A stretch of 64,000 nucleotides of DNA from Streptomyces sp. NRRL S-87 (GCF_000719335.1 NZ_JOGB01000031.1:1-64000); one strand, 5' to 3'. Shown: positions 42,369 through 51,819, counted from the first letter of the stretch. Made by a program: numbers and translations. Notes: a model not told the origin generated them from the letters alone.

Positions 42369-44870
42369 ATGCAGGGTGGAGTGCGCGCGGCGGTGCGGGT
42401 GGGCCGGGCGGCGGGGCGCGGGGTACTGGCCGTGGCACTGGTGTTCGCGGCGGGCGCGTCCGGCGGGGTCGGTGCTCGTGCCGCGGAGGCGGGAAGCGGG
42501 GACGCCCAGACCGCCTACAACGCCTTCGGCAACTACCCCCACCACGACGCCGTGCCCGTCGGCGACCCCGCTCTGGGCGACTACGAGAAGGACGGCAGCG
42601 TCTTCAGCCCCGCCGGGTACGGTTACCGCAACTGCACCGACTACGTGTGGTGGCGCGCCCTGCAGGAGTTCGGCAAGGACATCAGGGGCTGGCACGACGC
42701 CAAGGACTGGGACGCGGGCGCGCTCGCAGCCCGCTACGGGGTCGACTCGGCACCCGAAGTCGGCGACATCGCCCAGTGGGAGGCGACCTCCACCACCGGT
42801 CCCGGCCGGTTCGGGCACGTCGCGTTCGTGGAGAAGGTCCGGCCCGACGGCGGAGTCGAAGTCGCCGAGTACAACAAGGAGTCGGACGGCGAGTTCCAGC
42901 GCCGCACCGTCCTGCCCACGGGTACAGGGCGCCTCCGGATGCCCGAGCACTTCATCGACCTCAACGGCCCCAACAGCCGGGCGTTCAGGCTCAGGCTCTT
43001 CGCGGACGGAACCCCCGCCCCGCGCTCGGCGGACGAGCAGGCCGCGTTCGACCGGCGCAACGCGGCGGTGGCCACGGCCCGCGCGTACCAGAAGCTGTTC
43101 GAGGCGATCCCCGACGGCCGGTCCGTGCGCGGGGACAACGGAGCCTGGTACCTGCGCAGGGGCCGCACCCTCCAGTGGGTGGTGACGGGCGACGCCGCGG
43201 CCCGCGCCATCGGACTGGACCGCAAGCGGTTCGGCGCCGACCGGCACTACACCGAGGCGATGATCCACACCAAGGAGGAGGGCTACACCTACCCGTACAC
43301 CCAACGCGACAAGGACCACGCCGCCGGCCGCCTCGGCAGCCGTGTCGGGACTCCTGTCGGCGCCTCCGAGATGGACCGCACCGCACGGCAGCTCGGCTTC
43401 GAACGGGCCGTGCTGCTGGTCGCCCAGGGGGCGAAGGGCTGGCGGTTCGTCAAGGCGGGCAAGCAGTACCCGGTCAACATGGACCTCGTCGCCATGGCCG
43501 TCACCGGCCGCACCGACGTCTTCGCCTACCCGACCGACTGGCGGGGCCCCACGAGCTGGCGGGCGTACACCTTCAAGGCGGCCACGCAGCGCGCCTCGTA
43601 CTTCGCGGTCCCGTTCGCCGATGTCCCGCTGGCCCGGTACCTGCGCGTGTCCGACCTGCCCGGGTACGGCCGGCGTCTGGAGTACCTGTACGCCGCCCCC
43701 GCCGGGGCGCCCTGCACCACGCCGGGAACGCTCTGCGCCTGGGGCACGAGCTCGCCGCTGCGCAACGTGGTCGGGGCGCCGTACCAGGCCGGGACCGTAC
43801 CGGGGCTCGATCACGTCACGGCCGTCTCCGGAAGCTCCCTGAGCAACGGGTACGCCCTCACCGCCGAGGGTGCGCTGTGGGCGTGGGGCTACAGCGTCAA
43901 CGGGCAGCTGGGCAACGGCACCCACGCCCGCAACACGGTCGTGACGGTGCCGGTGAGGGTGAAGCTCGACCGGGTCACGGCGGTGGCCTCCGGTCAGGAC
44001 GTCACGCTGGCGCTGCGCGCGGACGGGACCGTCTGGTCCTGGGGGTTCAACCACAACGGGGAGCTGGGACTCGGGCAGCCGCCCCGCGACGAGGTCGTGG
44101 ACACCCCGACCCGCATCCCGGGCCTGGCCCGCATCGTGCAGATCGCCGTCGGCGGTATGAACGGCTACGCCCTCGACGCCGACGGCCGCGTCTGGGCGTG
44201 GGGCGACGCCCTGCGGGGACGCCTCGGCAACGGCAAGGACGGCACGGGCCGCACCGACGACGCGTACTCCCCGATCCGCATCGAGGCACTCACCCAGGTG
44301 CGTTCCATCGCGGCGAGCGCCATGAACGGATTCGCCCTGCGAACCGACGGCACGGTCTGGGCCTGGGGCGAGGGCGACAAGTACGGCGGCGCGCTGGGCA
44401 GCGGCACCGACCGCGAGGTCGCACTCACGCCCGCCAGGGTGAAGGGTCTGACCGGGGTGCGGAGCATCGCCTCTTCACTCGGCCTGGCCGGCTACGCGCT
44501 GCGCGGCGACGGGACCGTGTGGGCGTGGGGGTGGAACCAGACCGGCGAACTCGGCCGCGGCACGAGCGGTCAGGATGACGGTCCCGCGTTCCAGCACAGC
44601 AGCACGGCCGCGCCGGTGCGGAACCTCACCGCCGTGACCGCCATCGGTGCCGGGTACGGCAACGGGTACGCCGTACGGTCCGACGGCTCGGTGTGGGCAT
44701 GGGGCGACAACGGTGGCGGCGAGCTGGGGCAGCGGTGGCACGACTTCTGGAACCCGGGCCCCCAGCCGGGCACCGTCACCCGGAGCGCCGTGCCGATGCG
44801 CGTGCCCGGCGTGACGAGCCGCCGCCCCGTGCTGGGCGGCGGCGGTTCGGGCTATGCCGTCGTCGGCTGA
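42369..44870 (+). CDS. Secreted CHAP-domain protein with RCC1 beta-propeller
   Basis: An 833-residue exported protein. Signal peptide VGRAAGRGVLAVALVFAAGA is followed by a CHAP cysteine peptidase/amidase domain: YGYRNCTDYVWWRALQEFG with Cys89 and FGHVAFVEKV with His150. A middle region (about 230-450) is unassigned. The C-terminal 380 residues hold six clear RCC1 repeats, each with a WxWG core and a QLGNG/ELGLG-type turn (GALWAWGYSVNGQLGNG, GTVWSWGFNHNGELGLG and so on). A seventh degenerate copy at LCAWGTSSPLRN would complete a seven-blade propeller. It probably cleaves peptidoglycan peptides, with the propeller as a binding module. Confidence 0.85.
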   Translation: MQGGVRAAVRVGRAAGRGVLAVALVFAAGASGGVGARAAEAGSGDAQTAYNAFGNYPHHDAVPVGDPALGDYEKDGSVFSPAGYGYRNCTDYVWWRALQEFGKDIRGWHDAKDWDAGALAARYGVDSAPEVGDIAQWEATSTTGPGRFGHVAFVEKVRPDGGVEVAEYNKESDGEFQRRTVLPTGTGRLRMPEHFIDLNGPNSRAFRLRLFADGTPAPRSADEQAAFDRRNAAVATARAYQKLFEAIPDGRSVRGDNGAWYLRRGRTLQWVVTGDAAARAIGLDRKRFGADRHYTEAMIHTKEEGYTYPYTQRDKDHAAGRLGSRVGTPVGASEMDRTARQLGFERAVLLVAQGAKGWRFVKAGKQYPVNMDLVAMAVTGRTDVFAYPTDWRGPTSWRAYTFKAATQRASYFAVPFADVPLARYLRVSDLPGYGRRLEYLYAAPAGAPCTTPGTLCAWGTSSPLRNVVGAPYQAGTVPGLDHVTAVSGSSLSNGYALTAEGALWAWGYSVNGQLGNGTHARNTVVTVPVRVKLDRVTAVASGQDVTLALRADGTVWSWGFNHNGELGLGQPPRDEVVDTPTRIPGLARIVQIAVGGMNGYALDADGRVWAWGDALRGRLGNGKDGTGRTDDAYSPIRIEALTQVRSIAASAMNGFALRTDGTVWAWGEGDKYGGALGSGTDREVALTPARVKGLTGVRSIASSLGLAGYALRGDGTVWAWGWNQTGELGRGTSGQDDGPAFQHSSTAAPVRNLTAVTAIGAGYGNGYAVRSDGSVWAWGDNGGGELGQRWHDFWNPGPQPGTVTRSAVPMRVPGVTSRRPVLGGGGSGYAVVG

Positions 44871-45090
44871 CCGGCGCAGAGCTGCCGCCGGCCGACGCGC
44901 GGCGCCCCCTGTCACGTGTGCCCGCCCGCGGGGTTCACGATCAGGCCATGGCGGGCATCGCCACGGTCCGGTAGGGGACGGCGCGGGCCTGCGCACCGCG
45001 GACGACAAGCGTGCCGGCCCTGGTGCTCTGCCGCCTTCCCGACGGCCCTCCGGGCCCGCTGGCGCGTTGCACGTCGGCTCGCGGAGGGGG

Positions 45091-46629
45091 TCAGCCGCAG
45101 GTTTTGTCGAAGGTGTGTGGGGTGGCGTGGGTGCTGGTGGTCCAGGTGCCGTGGTTGGTCTGGGAGATCAGGCGGTGGAAGAGGTTCCAGGCACCGGTGG
45201 GGCCGAGGACGTCGACGCATGCCGCCTGGTTGACAGCACGGGTGTAGAAGGGCTTGCCGTTGCGCCAGGCGCGGAAGCCGTGGTTGGGGAACTCGTCGGC
45301 GCCGGCCTTGAACGTGATCTTGCTGCGGGAGGAGAAGGTGACCCAGAGGTCGGAGTCGATCGCCGGTGCGTGGCCGAGCCCCGGGAACCAGTCGACGAGG
45401 GGGTTGGGGGTGTGGAGGTCCAGGTGCACGCCCGTGGTGCCGTTGCGGGTGACCGTGGCCTTCTCGGTGGGCCGTTGGGCCTCGGTGCAGTGTTTGGCGG
45501 CTCCTGGCATGGGGTCGATGACGAAGTCGCGGTGTGAGGTGCCGAACAGTGCCGCGGGGTCGCGGGTGGTCTTGATGCCGGTGATGGTGGTGCCGTCCCA
45601 GGTGAACTCGGTCCAGACGCGGCCGCGGTAGCTGCCGTCGAAGCCGCGGTGGTTGTCGCCGCGGAAGGTGGAGGTCTGCCACAGGGGGCCGTTGACCACG
45701 CCGCAGGCATGCATGGAGTCCACGCTGTTGACGTGCGGGAGCATCTCGGGCACCGGGTGGACGGGGTCGACGACCCTGGGGTGCGGGATCCAGGCCCGGA
45801 CCTCGACCCGGTAGCGCTCGGTGACGGTCACCACCACGTCGTCGTGCGCGGTCAGCGCCTGGTCGGTGGCGGCCAGCCGCAGCACGTAGCGGCCCGGCGC
45901 GGTGAAGGTGACAGCCGTGGTGGCGCGGTCGGGGTGGGCGAAGCGCACCGGCGCCGGACCGGAGAGGGTCGACCAGGCACTGGTCACCGGGAAGTACTCG
46001 GGCAGTCCGTCGTCCGTGACGGAGGCCCTGAGGGTGGTGCCGTCCTGCCCGTTCAGGGCAAGGTCGGCGCCGGCGCGCACCCGGGGGGCGCGGTTGGGGC
46101 AGCCGAGGTGCTCGGGGCGCAGCCCGAGATCCGGCCAGCCCTCGGGGCCCAGGCCGGACAGGGTCGGGCACGCGTCCAGGGCGTCCGGGATCCAGTCGTC
46201 GTCCCGGTCGGCGCCGATGGTGACCACGCCGCCCGTTGCCGGATACCAGCTGCCCTCGTCGTCACTGGAGGCGATGGAGACCGAGTAGACGCCGATGCCG
46301 GGCATGGTGACCTGGTAGGGGCCGGGGTCGGGATAGACGTAGGCGACGTCGGGGTCATCCACCTGCGGTAGTTGCCGGCGCACCCAGAACGAGTGCCGGA
46401 TGAACTCGACCTTCGGCCTGCAGGTCGGGTCCTCTTCGGTCCAGGAGTAGGTGAAGGCGTTGCCGGAGGCGGAGATCGCCAGGCACTCCCCGGCGTTGCC
46501 CTGCCCCTGGTGGTACGACCAGGGCAGCGGATCGGGTGCCGCTGCCGCCGAGGTGGACAGCAAGGCTGCCGTGCAGAGCGCCGCCACAGCCGCCGCAAGG
46601 GTTCTCAAGCCCGAACGCACGATGACCAT
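45091..46629 (-). CDS. Secreted PKD-like protein
   Basis: A 512-residue exported protein: VRSGLRTLAAAVAALCTAAL is the signal peptide. The first mature segment (GECLAISASGNAFTYSWTEE, YVYPDPGPYQVTMPGIGVYS) and a second (TAVTFTAPGRYVLRLAATDQ) look like PKD/immunoglobulin folds. An acidic calcium-type loop DRDDDWIPDALDACPTL lies between them. The C-terminal half starts YRVEVRAWIPHPRVVDPVHP and includes FRGDNHRGFDGSYRGRVWTE and TTGVHLDLHTPNPLVDWFPG; it resembles DUF3238-type regions but I am not sure. ATG 46629 is followed by a typical signal. It is convergent with the CHAP-RCC1 gene; 220 bases between them hold nothing clear. Confidence 0.75.
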   Translation of the reverse strand: MVIVRSGLRTLAAAVAALCTAALLSTSAAAAPDPLPWSYHQGQGNAGECLAISASGNAFTYSWTEEDPTCRPKVEFIRHSFWVRRQLPQVDDPDVAYVYPDPGPYQVTMPGIGVYSVSIASSDDEGSWYPATGGVVTIGADRDDDWIPDALDACPTLSGLGPEGWPDLGLRPEHLGCPNRAPRVRAGADLALNGQDGTTLRASVTDDGLPEYFPVTSAWSTLSGPAPVRFAHPDRATTAVTFTAPGRYVLRLAATDQALTAHDDVVVTVTERYRVEVRAWIPHPRVVDPVHPVPEMLPHVNSVDSMHACGVVNGPLWQTSTFRGDNHRGFDGSYRGRVWTEFTWDGTTITGIKTTRDPAALFGTSHRDFVIDPMPGAAKHCTEAQRPTEKATVTRNGTTGVHLDLHTPNPLVDWFPGLGHAPAIDSDLWVTFSSRSKITFKAGADEFPNHGFRAWRNGKPFYTRAVNQAACVDVLGPTGAWNLFHRLISQTNHGTWTTSTHATPHTFDKTCG

Positions 46630-47211
46630 CCCCCCAGACGCAGGCGCCGGACAGGCTGACGCTCGCCAGGTGCGCAACGTCTGAGGGCCCGCCCCTCGAG
46701 GATGCCTCACCGCGGACCACCTCGTCCCGCAAACCGGCCGCCCAGACGAGTCGGTTGCCTTGGGAGGGGGCCCGGCAATCGGCCGCCCAGTCCACCACAG
46801 GACGCAGCCGTGCTGCACGTCGCGAGCTGCTGCGTGCCTGGCCAGCGCTCTTCCGAGGCGAGATGTGCGCGGAGGGTGGGGTCAGCCGGACGATCGTGAT
46901 CAGCCCGCGATCGACGGTCCCCCGCCCCATGGCTGGGCCAGGGGCTCGGATGCGGGCCGCCGGCCTTGGAACGGCGGGCTGAGGGGGCCGGGGGCGTTCG
47001 GTGGGGGCGGGCATGGGTGCGGCGGGAGTGGAAATGCGCAAGGCCTGGAGTTCGACGCCGGGCTGGTTCGTCGGCGCGCGATCGCCGGCGGGCAGCCCGA
47101 GGACGAGGAGCCGTACGTCGCGCCCCGCGACACCGGGCGTGGAGTGAGGAAGACCGGCGCCGGATGGAGTGAGCCGCGGTCGGGGACTTGTGAGGGAGGC
47201 GAAGGCGGGCG
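46630..47211. other. Gene-poor region before PAP2
   Basis: No credible gene. Contains the promoter side of the secreted PKD-like gene (minus) and the PAP2 gene (plus), and possibly decayed sequence. Confidence 0.4.
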
Positions 47212-47952
47212 ATGAGGGTGCTGGCGGGGCTGCAACGCCGCGATCACCAGGTGACCCGGCGGCTGGCGGCCTGGGACTCTCCGGCGGTGCGCGGCCTGCT
47301 GCCCGCGGTCGAGGAAGCGGCCGAACACACGAAACTGTGGTGGGCCGCCGCCCTCGCTATGGCCGTGAAGGGCGGCTGGCGGGGCCGCAGGGCCGCGGCC
47401 GGCGGGGTTTTGGCCATGGCGGTGGCCGAGCTGTTGTCGAACGGGGTCGCCAAGCAGCTGGTCGAGCGGCGCCGGCCGCCTGCGGAGTGGATTGCGCACG
47501 GCGATGTCGCCGACCGGCCGGACAGCTCGTCGTTCCCCTCCGGGCATACCGCCGCCGCCGTGGCCTTCACCGCTGCTGTTGCGGCGTCGTGGCCGTGGGC
47601 CGGGGCCGCGTGCGCGGTTCCGACGGTGCTGGTGGCCGTCGAGCGGGTCCACAGCGGTGCTCATTACCCCTCTGACGTGGCGGCCGGAGCGGTGATCGGT
47701 GGCGCGGCCGCGGCCCTGGTCCGTACGGCGCCCCGCCTTCTGGTTCGCGCCCGGCTACGGGCTCGCCTCCTTGGTGTGGAAGGTGATGGGCCACGAGGAC
47801 GACGCTCCGGGCGCCCCCGAGGAGGACCGCGCCTGGCAGGAGGTCCTGCTCGCCGCTGCCCTGGTGGCGCGATCTTCGCCGTCGTCACGGCGGCCGTCGA
47901 CCGGGCAGGAGCCGCCACCGCGGGACGGCTGACCGGCACCCGGCCCGGCTGA
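47212..47952 (+). CDS. PAP2-family phosphatase with a scrambled DUF4235 tail
   Basis: Residues 1 to about 170 form a membrane PAP2 phosphatase. The signature motifs are KQLVERRRP, SSFPSGHTAAAVAF and ERVHSGAHYPSDVAAG, with hydrophobic helices between. Such enzymes dephosphorylate lipid phosphates such as undecaprenyl diphosphate. After APRLL the protein becomes arginine-rich, because the DNA here encodes DUF4235 sequence in another frame (YGLASLVWKVMGHEDDAPGA, EDRAWQEVLLAAALVA). Near 47865 the frames merge and the last 30 residues (GAIFAVVTAAVDRAGAATAG) are again DUF4235. So the 3' half is a fusion with a 5'-truncated, frameshifted neighbour. Confidence 0.75.
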   Translation: MRVLAGLQRRDHQVTRRLAAWDSPAVRGLLPAVEEAAEHTKLWWAAALAMAVKGGWRGRRAAAGGVLAMAVAELLSNGVAKQLVERRRPPAEWIAHGDVADRPDSSSFPSGHTAAAVAFTAAVAASWPWAGAACAVPTVLVAVERVHSGAHYPSDVAAGAVIGGAAAALVRTAPRLLVRARLRARLLGVEGDGPRGRRSGRPRGGPRLAGGPARRCPGGAIFAVVTAAVDRAGAATAGRLTGTRPG

Positions 47953-48073
47953 CCCGCCCCCGCCTTGCCGGCCCCTCGGGCTGGCAGCGCCGGCCACGGC
48001 CTGACCTCGACGCGGTCCCCGCTGCCCTTCAGGGCTCATGCCTCGTTCGCCGTGGAGAGGGCCTCGGCCCCCC

Positions 48074-48823
48074 CTACAGGTGGCCGAGAGCGAACGCTGC
48101 GAGGAAACCGGTGACGGTGACCAAGCCGGTCAACAGGTGCACCCGGCTGTATGCCTCAGGGATCATCGTGTCCGCGATCATCGACAGGATCGCCCCGCCG
48201 GCGACGGCAGTGATCACCGCCAGCAGGGCCGGGGACGCTCCGCCCAGCAGGGCGTAGCCGGCAAGCGCCGCCAGGCCGCTGATGACGGCGATGCTCGCCC
48301 ACAAGGCGAAGACGTAGGTGCGGCTGCGGCCGGCGGCGCGCATGCCGGCTGCGCTGGCCAGGCCCTCGGGCAGGTTGCTGATGAAGACAGCCCCCACCGT
48401 GGCCGCCCCGAGGTGACCACCTCCCAGCAGGCTGGTGCCGATGACCACGGACTCCGGCACCCCGTCCAGCAGCGCGCCGAGCGCGATGGCGCTGCCCGAA
48501 CCGGGCTCTTCGGACTCCGAGGGCTGGTGCTGCCCGGAGCGCTTGCGGTGTTGCGCGCCACGCCGTGCCAGCAGGACGTTGGCCGCCGAGTACACCGCCG
48601 CCCCGGCCACCGCCCCGCCTGCCACCGGCCACATGCCGGAACGCTCGTAGGCCTCGGCGATCAGCTCGAATGGCACCGCCGACAACAGCACACCGCTGCC
48701 GAACGCCATCACCAGCGCGATCCACCGTGGTGCGACTCGCACGAACGACCCGACCGCAGCACCAACCAACAGTGCCGCCCCCGCGAACAGTCCCCAACCG
48801 CCTGCAACCAGCGCTCCACCCAC
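48074..48823 (-). CDS. ZIP-family metal ion transporter
   Basis: A 249-residue inner-membrane protein with about eight helices. The metal-binding helices are recognisable: LGALLDGVPESVVIGTSLLG and VFISNLPEGLASAAGMRAAG, both carrying the (D/N)xxPE pattern of ZIP permeases for zinc, iron or manganese. A His/Gln/Ser-rich cytoplasmic loop (AQHRKRSGQHQPSESEEPGS) lies between helices 3 and 4, as usual. GTG 48823 is chosen for the upstream AAAGGGG and the hydrophobic start VGGALVAGGWGLFAGAALLV. No regulator is adjacent. Confidence 0.9.
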   Translation of the reverse strand: MGGALVAGGWGLFAGAALLVGAAVGSFVRVAPRWIALVMAFGSGVLLSAVPFELIAEAYERSGMWPVAGGAVAGAAVYSAANVLLARRGAQHRKRSGQHQPSESEEPGSGSAIALGALLDGVPESVVIGTSLLGGGHLGAATVGAVFISNLPEGLASAAGMRAAGRSRTYVFALWASIAVISGLAALAGYALLGGASPALLAVITAVAGGAILSMIADTMIPEAYSRVHLLTGLVTVTGFLAAFALGHL

Positions 48824-49042
48824 GACCGCCCCTTTCCTCCGCTGCTGACCGTGGAGAGCGTGTACCCGCCCACGGGGGTGGATGCATCCCGGGCCCAAGC
48901 CGCCCGGCTGCCAGGCCGGTGATGAGGCGTCGACCGGTGCACGGGGGTCGCGGTCGCCCACCGTCACTCCGTGGGTGGGCTCGGTGCGCGTTCGCTGCCG
49001 TAGGGCGCCGGCCCGCGTGGGAGCACCCCTCGGGGGCGGGTG

Positions 49043-50143
49043 TCAGGGGTTGAAGCGTGCGGTGAAGGTGCGCAAGGAATCGAGGTAGCCGGGGGTGAAG
49101 AGGCTGCGGGGGGCGAAGACCGCCGTCAGGAAGGCGCGCGTCCGGGAGCGGATCACATCGAGGTCGGCCAGGCCGTGGTCGGCCTGCGCGTAGTGCTCCA
49201 CCTGCAAGGAGCGGGGCGGAAGTTCGCGGCGGTAGACCGTCTCGGTCTCGGCCACGTCGACGTTGCGGTCGTGCCCGGCCAGCACGAGGAGGGTGGGCAC
49301 ACCGCGCGCGCCGGCCGCTCGTAGGTCAGACGTGGCGTCAGAAGTCCAGTTGCGGCTGATGAAGTGCCAGCGGTCCGCCGTCATCGCCCGGTCGGAGGGC
49401 ACGGCCGCGCGGTAGTCGGCGTACGTGCCGCCACGGCGCAGCACCGCGAGGCCAGCTTCACGGCGAGCGAGGGCGGCATCGCGCTCGGCCGGTGGGGCGC
49501 CGCGGTCGGCGAACTCGGCGAGGGTGTTGTAGCGGCCTTGGCGTAGCCAGTTGACGGCTGGTGAGACGGCGATGACGAAGCGGATGCCGGGGGTGGTGGC
49601 CGCGACTTTGGGCAGGACCCAGCCGGCCTGGCTGGCGCCCCACAGGCCGATGCGCCCGCTGTCGAGGTCGGGCCGGGTGCGGGCCCACGCGATGGCGTCG
49701 GCGGTCTCGGCGGCGCGGTCGGCCATGCTCTGGTGAAGCCAGCTGCCCCGGGACCCGCCGACGCCCGGCTTGTCCCAGGACAGCGAGGCATAGCCGGCTC
49801 TGGCGAACGCCTCCCACATGGGCCGGTAGAAGGTGTCGTGGGTGGCGTCGACGGGTCCGTCGCCGTGGACGAAGACCACCACGCCGAACGGGCCCCGGCC
49901 GATGTCGGGCAGGGCCAGGACCGCGTTCAGGGCTCGGCCGCCGGTGTGGATCACGACGTGCTCCTCGCGCAGGTCGTAGGTGTTCTGCCAGGCGGCGAGG
50001 CCAGTGAGAGCGGCGGCAACCAGCGACAGTGCGGCCGCCGTTGCGGCAAGTGCCCGCAGGAAGCGGCGCCTGCGCGAACGCGGTCTGCTCGCCGGGCCGA
50101 GCTGCTCCTGGGCTTTCTGCTCGGTCTCGTGGTTGTGCAACAT
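49043..50143 (-). CDS. Membrane-anchored alpha/beta hydrolase
   Basis: A 366-residue protein with a basic N-terminus and a single hydrophobic anchor (FLRALAATAAALSLVAAALT). The hydrolase fold follows: FGVVVFVHGDGPVDATHDTF with the oxyanion segment, the nucleophile elbow IGLWGASQAGWVLP (Ser in GxSxxG), LLVLAGHDRNVDVAET with the acid, and YAQADHGLADLD with the catalytic His. The substrate is probably an ester or peptide. It is divergent from the GNAT/PaaX operon across a 99-base AT-rich region and may belong to its regulon. Confidence 0.85.
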   Translation of the reverse strand: MLHNHETEQKAQEQLGPASRPRSRRRRFLRALAATAAALSLVAAALTGLAAWQNTYDLREEHVVIHTGGRALNAVLALPDIGRGPFGVVVFVHGDGPVDATHDTFYRPMWEAFARAGYASLSWDKPGVGGSRGSWLHQSMADRAAETADAIAWARTRPDLDSGRIGLWGASQAGWVLPKVAATTPGIRFVIAVSPAVNWLRQGRYNTLAEFADRGAPPAERDAALARREAGLAVLRRGGTYADYRAAVPSDRAMTADRWHFISRNWTSDATSDLRAAGARGVPTLLVLAGHDRNVDVAETETVYRRELPPRSLQVEHYAQADHGLADLDVIRSRTRAFLTAVFAPRSLFTPGYLDSLRTFTARFNP

Positions 50144-50242
50144 CGCTTCCGCCCCCTTCGCGCGCCCTCTGACGCGCCCCGCCACTCTTTCTATCAGACG
50201 ACAAACTATCGTTTCAGATTCGAACGTATTACAGTTGACCAC
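50144..50242. promoter_or_regulatory. Divergent promoter/operator between hydrolase and GNAT-PaaX operon
   Basis: AT-rich compared with its surroundings. It contains the inverted repeat AAAC-TATC-GTTT (50203-50214) and, right after it, CAGATTCGAACG with a TTCGAA palindrome. Both resemble sites for GntR/PaaX-type winged-helix repressors. It lies between two divergent starts, and the + strand operon encodes a PaaX-family protein, so it is a natural autoregulatory target. Confidence 0.5.
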
Positions 50243-50860
50243 ATGGTGACGGAGATTCGGCGGGGCGTGCCTGAGGGCGCCCAGGGACGGGTGGCGGAGC
50301 TGTACTGGGAGGCGTTCGAGCGCAAGCTGGGGCCGGCCCTGGGTCCGGCCGAGGCGGGGCGGGCCTTCCTTGCAGCCCACCTGCACCGCGATCGGGCCGT
50401 GGTGGCCCTGCGCAAGGGGCGGGTCGTCGCGGTCGGCGGGTACAAGACCTCCGACGGCCGGGGCCTCACGGGCGGTGGCGCGGTGGATGTCCTGCGCGGG
50501 TATGGCCTTGTGCGGGGGCTGCCCCGGCTCGCGCTGCTCGCCCTGCTGGAGCGCGATGCGGCAAGGGGGGAGATGGTGATGGACGGGCTCGCCGTCGCGC
50601 CGGAGCTGCGAGGCCTGGGTATCGGGGCACGCCTGCTGCGAGAGGTGTACGCGGTCGCGGCCGAGCACGGCTGCGACCGGCTCCGGCTGGACGTGATCGA
50701 CGTCAACGCCCGGGCCCGGGCACTGTACGAACGTCAGGGCTTTCGCGCCACGGCCACCCAGCGCACTCCCTTCCTGCGGGATCTGATGGGATTCGAGGCC
50801 GTGACCACCATGCACCGCCCCGTCACCGCAGCCGACCGCACCCCGGGAGCGACATCATGA
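50243..50860 (+). CDS. GNAT-family N-acetyltransferase
   Basis: A 205-residue acetyltransferase. The acetyl-CoA loop is VAPELRGLGIGARLLREVYA (R/QxxGxG/A pattern), preceded by the strand EMVMDGLAV and followed by RLRLDVIDVNARARALYERQ and GFRATATQ. ATG 50243 fits. Its TGA overlaps the ATG of the PaaX gene (ATGA), so the two are translationally coupled. Substrate unknown. The coupling suggests that the acetyltransferase acts on, or is controlled with, the PaaX-regulated pathway. Confidence 0.9.
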   Translation: MVTEIRRGVPEGAQGRVAELYWEAFERKLGPALGPAEAGRAFLAAHLHRDRAVVALRKGRVVAVGGYKTSDGRGLTGGGAVDVLRGYGLVRGLPRLALLALLERDAARGEMVMDGLAVAPELRGLGIGARLLREVYAVAAEHGCDRLRLDVIDVNARARALYERQGFRATATQRTPFLRDLMGFEAVTTMHRPVTAADRTPGATS

Positions 50861-51819
50861 CGAGCGAGGCCGCGAAGGCCACCAGGCACGCACCCCGGGC
50901 CGGAGCCCGGACCGGGGCCAGCGCCGCGACCGGGGTCAAGGCCCCCGGGATCCCGACCCGGCTCCTGGTCGAGGCCCTCGTACGCGAGGACGGCAGCGTG
51001 GACGCAGGCGAGCTCTACGCCGTGGCGGCGGCCCTGGGCATGACGGACCAGCAGGTGCGCCTGTGCATCAAGCGGCTGGTCGCGGAGGGGCGGTTCAGCC
51101 ACGAGGGTCGGGGGCGCAGGGCCGTCCTGCGCGCCGTCGCCGACGCTTCGGGGGCCCTCGCGCCGGATGCGGACTTCGTCCGCTTCGCCTATCGCCAAGA
51201 CCGCGGCGAAGCCCCGTGGGACGGCCGGTGGCACCTGATCGCCTTCGCCGTCCCGGAGTCCCAGCGCCCCGCCCGCGACGCGCTGCGCGACCGGCTCATC
51301 TCACTCGGCGCAGCACCGCTGCAAGGCGGGCTGTACGTGACCGCGAATGACATCGGGCCGTACGTGGGCGCGGCCGCGGTCGACCTCGGCATCGCTTCGG
51401 CCGTCACCACGCTCACGAGCACCGATCTCCGTGTCGGGGGGACGTCCGAGCCGAGCGAGCTGGCTGCCCGTTTGTGGCCGCTTCAGGAGATCGCCGCCCG
51501 GTACCAGGACCTCGCCGCGCTCGCCACGGACCGGCTGGCACTGGTCGAGGCGGCACTGGGCGCCGGCGCGGGATCCGGGCAACTGGGTGCGGTGCAGCGG
51601 CTGACGTACGCGGTGGAGGCGGCCGCGGAGTTCACCCGGGCCATGACTCCCGACCCGCTGCTTCCACCGGAGCTCCTGCCCGCACACTGGGCCGGGAGGC
51701 GAGCACGGGCGCTGGCGGCGCAGTTGTGGCAGCGGCTGGCCGAACTGCCCGCCGAGCCGAACGAGCCCCGGCTCTTCCGGCTCTACACCCAGGGCACCGA
51801 ACACGCTTCGAACCCGTAG
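50857..51819 (+). CDS. PaaX-family transcriptional regulator
   Basis: A 320-residue winged-helix regulator. After a variable N-terminus, IPTRLLVEALVREDGSVDAG, ALGMTDQQVRLCIKRLVAEG and RFSHEGRGRRAVLRAV form the DNA-binding domain. The central PaaX domain includes WDGRWHLIAFAVPESQRPAR and LGAAPLQGGLYVTANDIGPY. The C-terminal PaaX domain ends LPAEPNEPRLFRLYTQGTEH. The classic relative represses phenylacetate catabolism, but no paa genes are here, so the regulated pathway is unknown. Coupled to the GNAT gene. Confidence 0.85.
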   Translation: MTSEAAKATRHAPRAGARTGASAATGVKAPGIPTRLLVEALVREDGSVDAGELYAVAAALGMTDQQVRLCIKRLVAEGRFSHEGRGRRAVLRAVADASGALAPDADFVRFAYRQDRGEAPWDGRWHLIAFAVPESQRPARDALRDRLISLGAAPLQGGLYVTANDIGPYVGAAAVDLGIASAVTTLTSTDLRVGGTSEPSELAARLWPLQEIAARYQDLAALATDRLALVEAALGAGAGSGQLGAVQRLTYAVEAAAEFTRAMTPDPLLPPELLPAHWAGRRARALAAQLWQRLAELPAEPNEPRLFRLYTQGTEHASNP

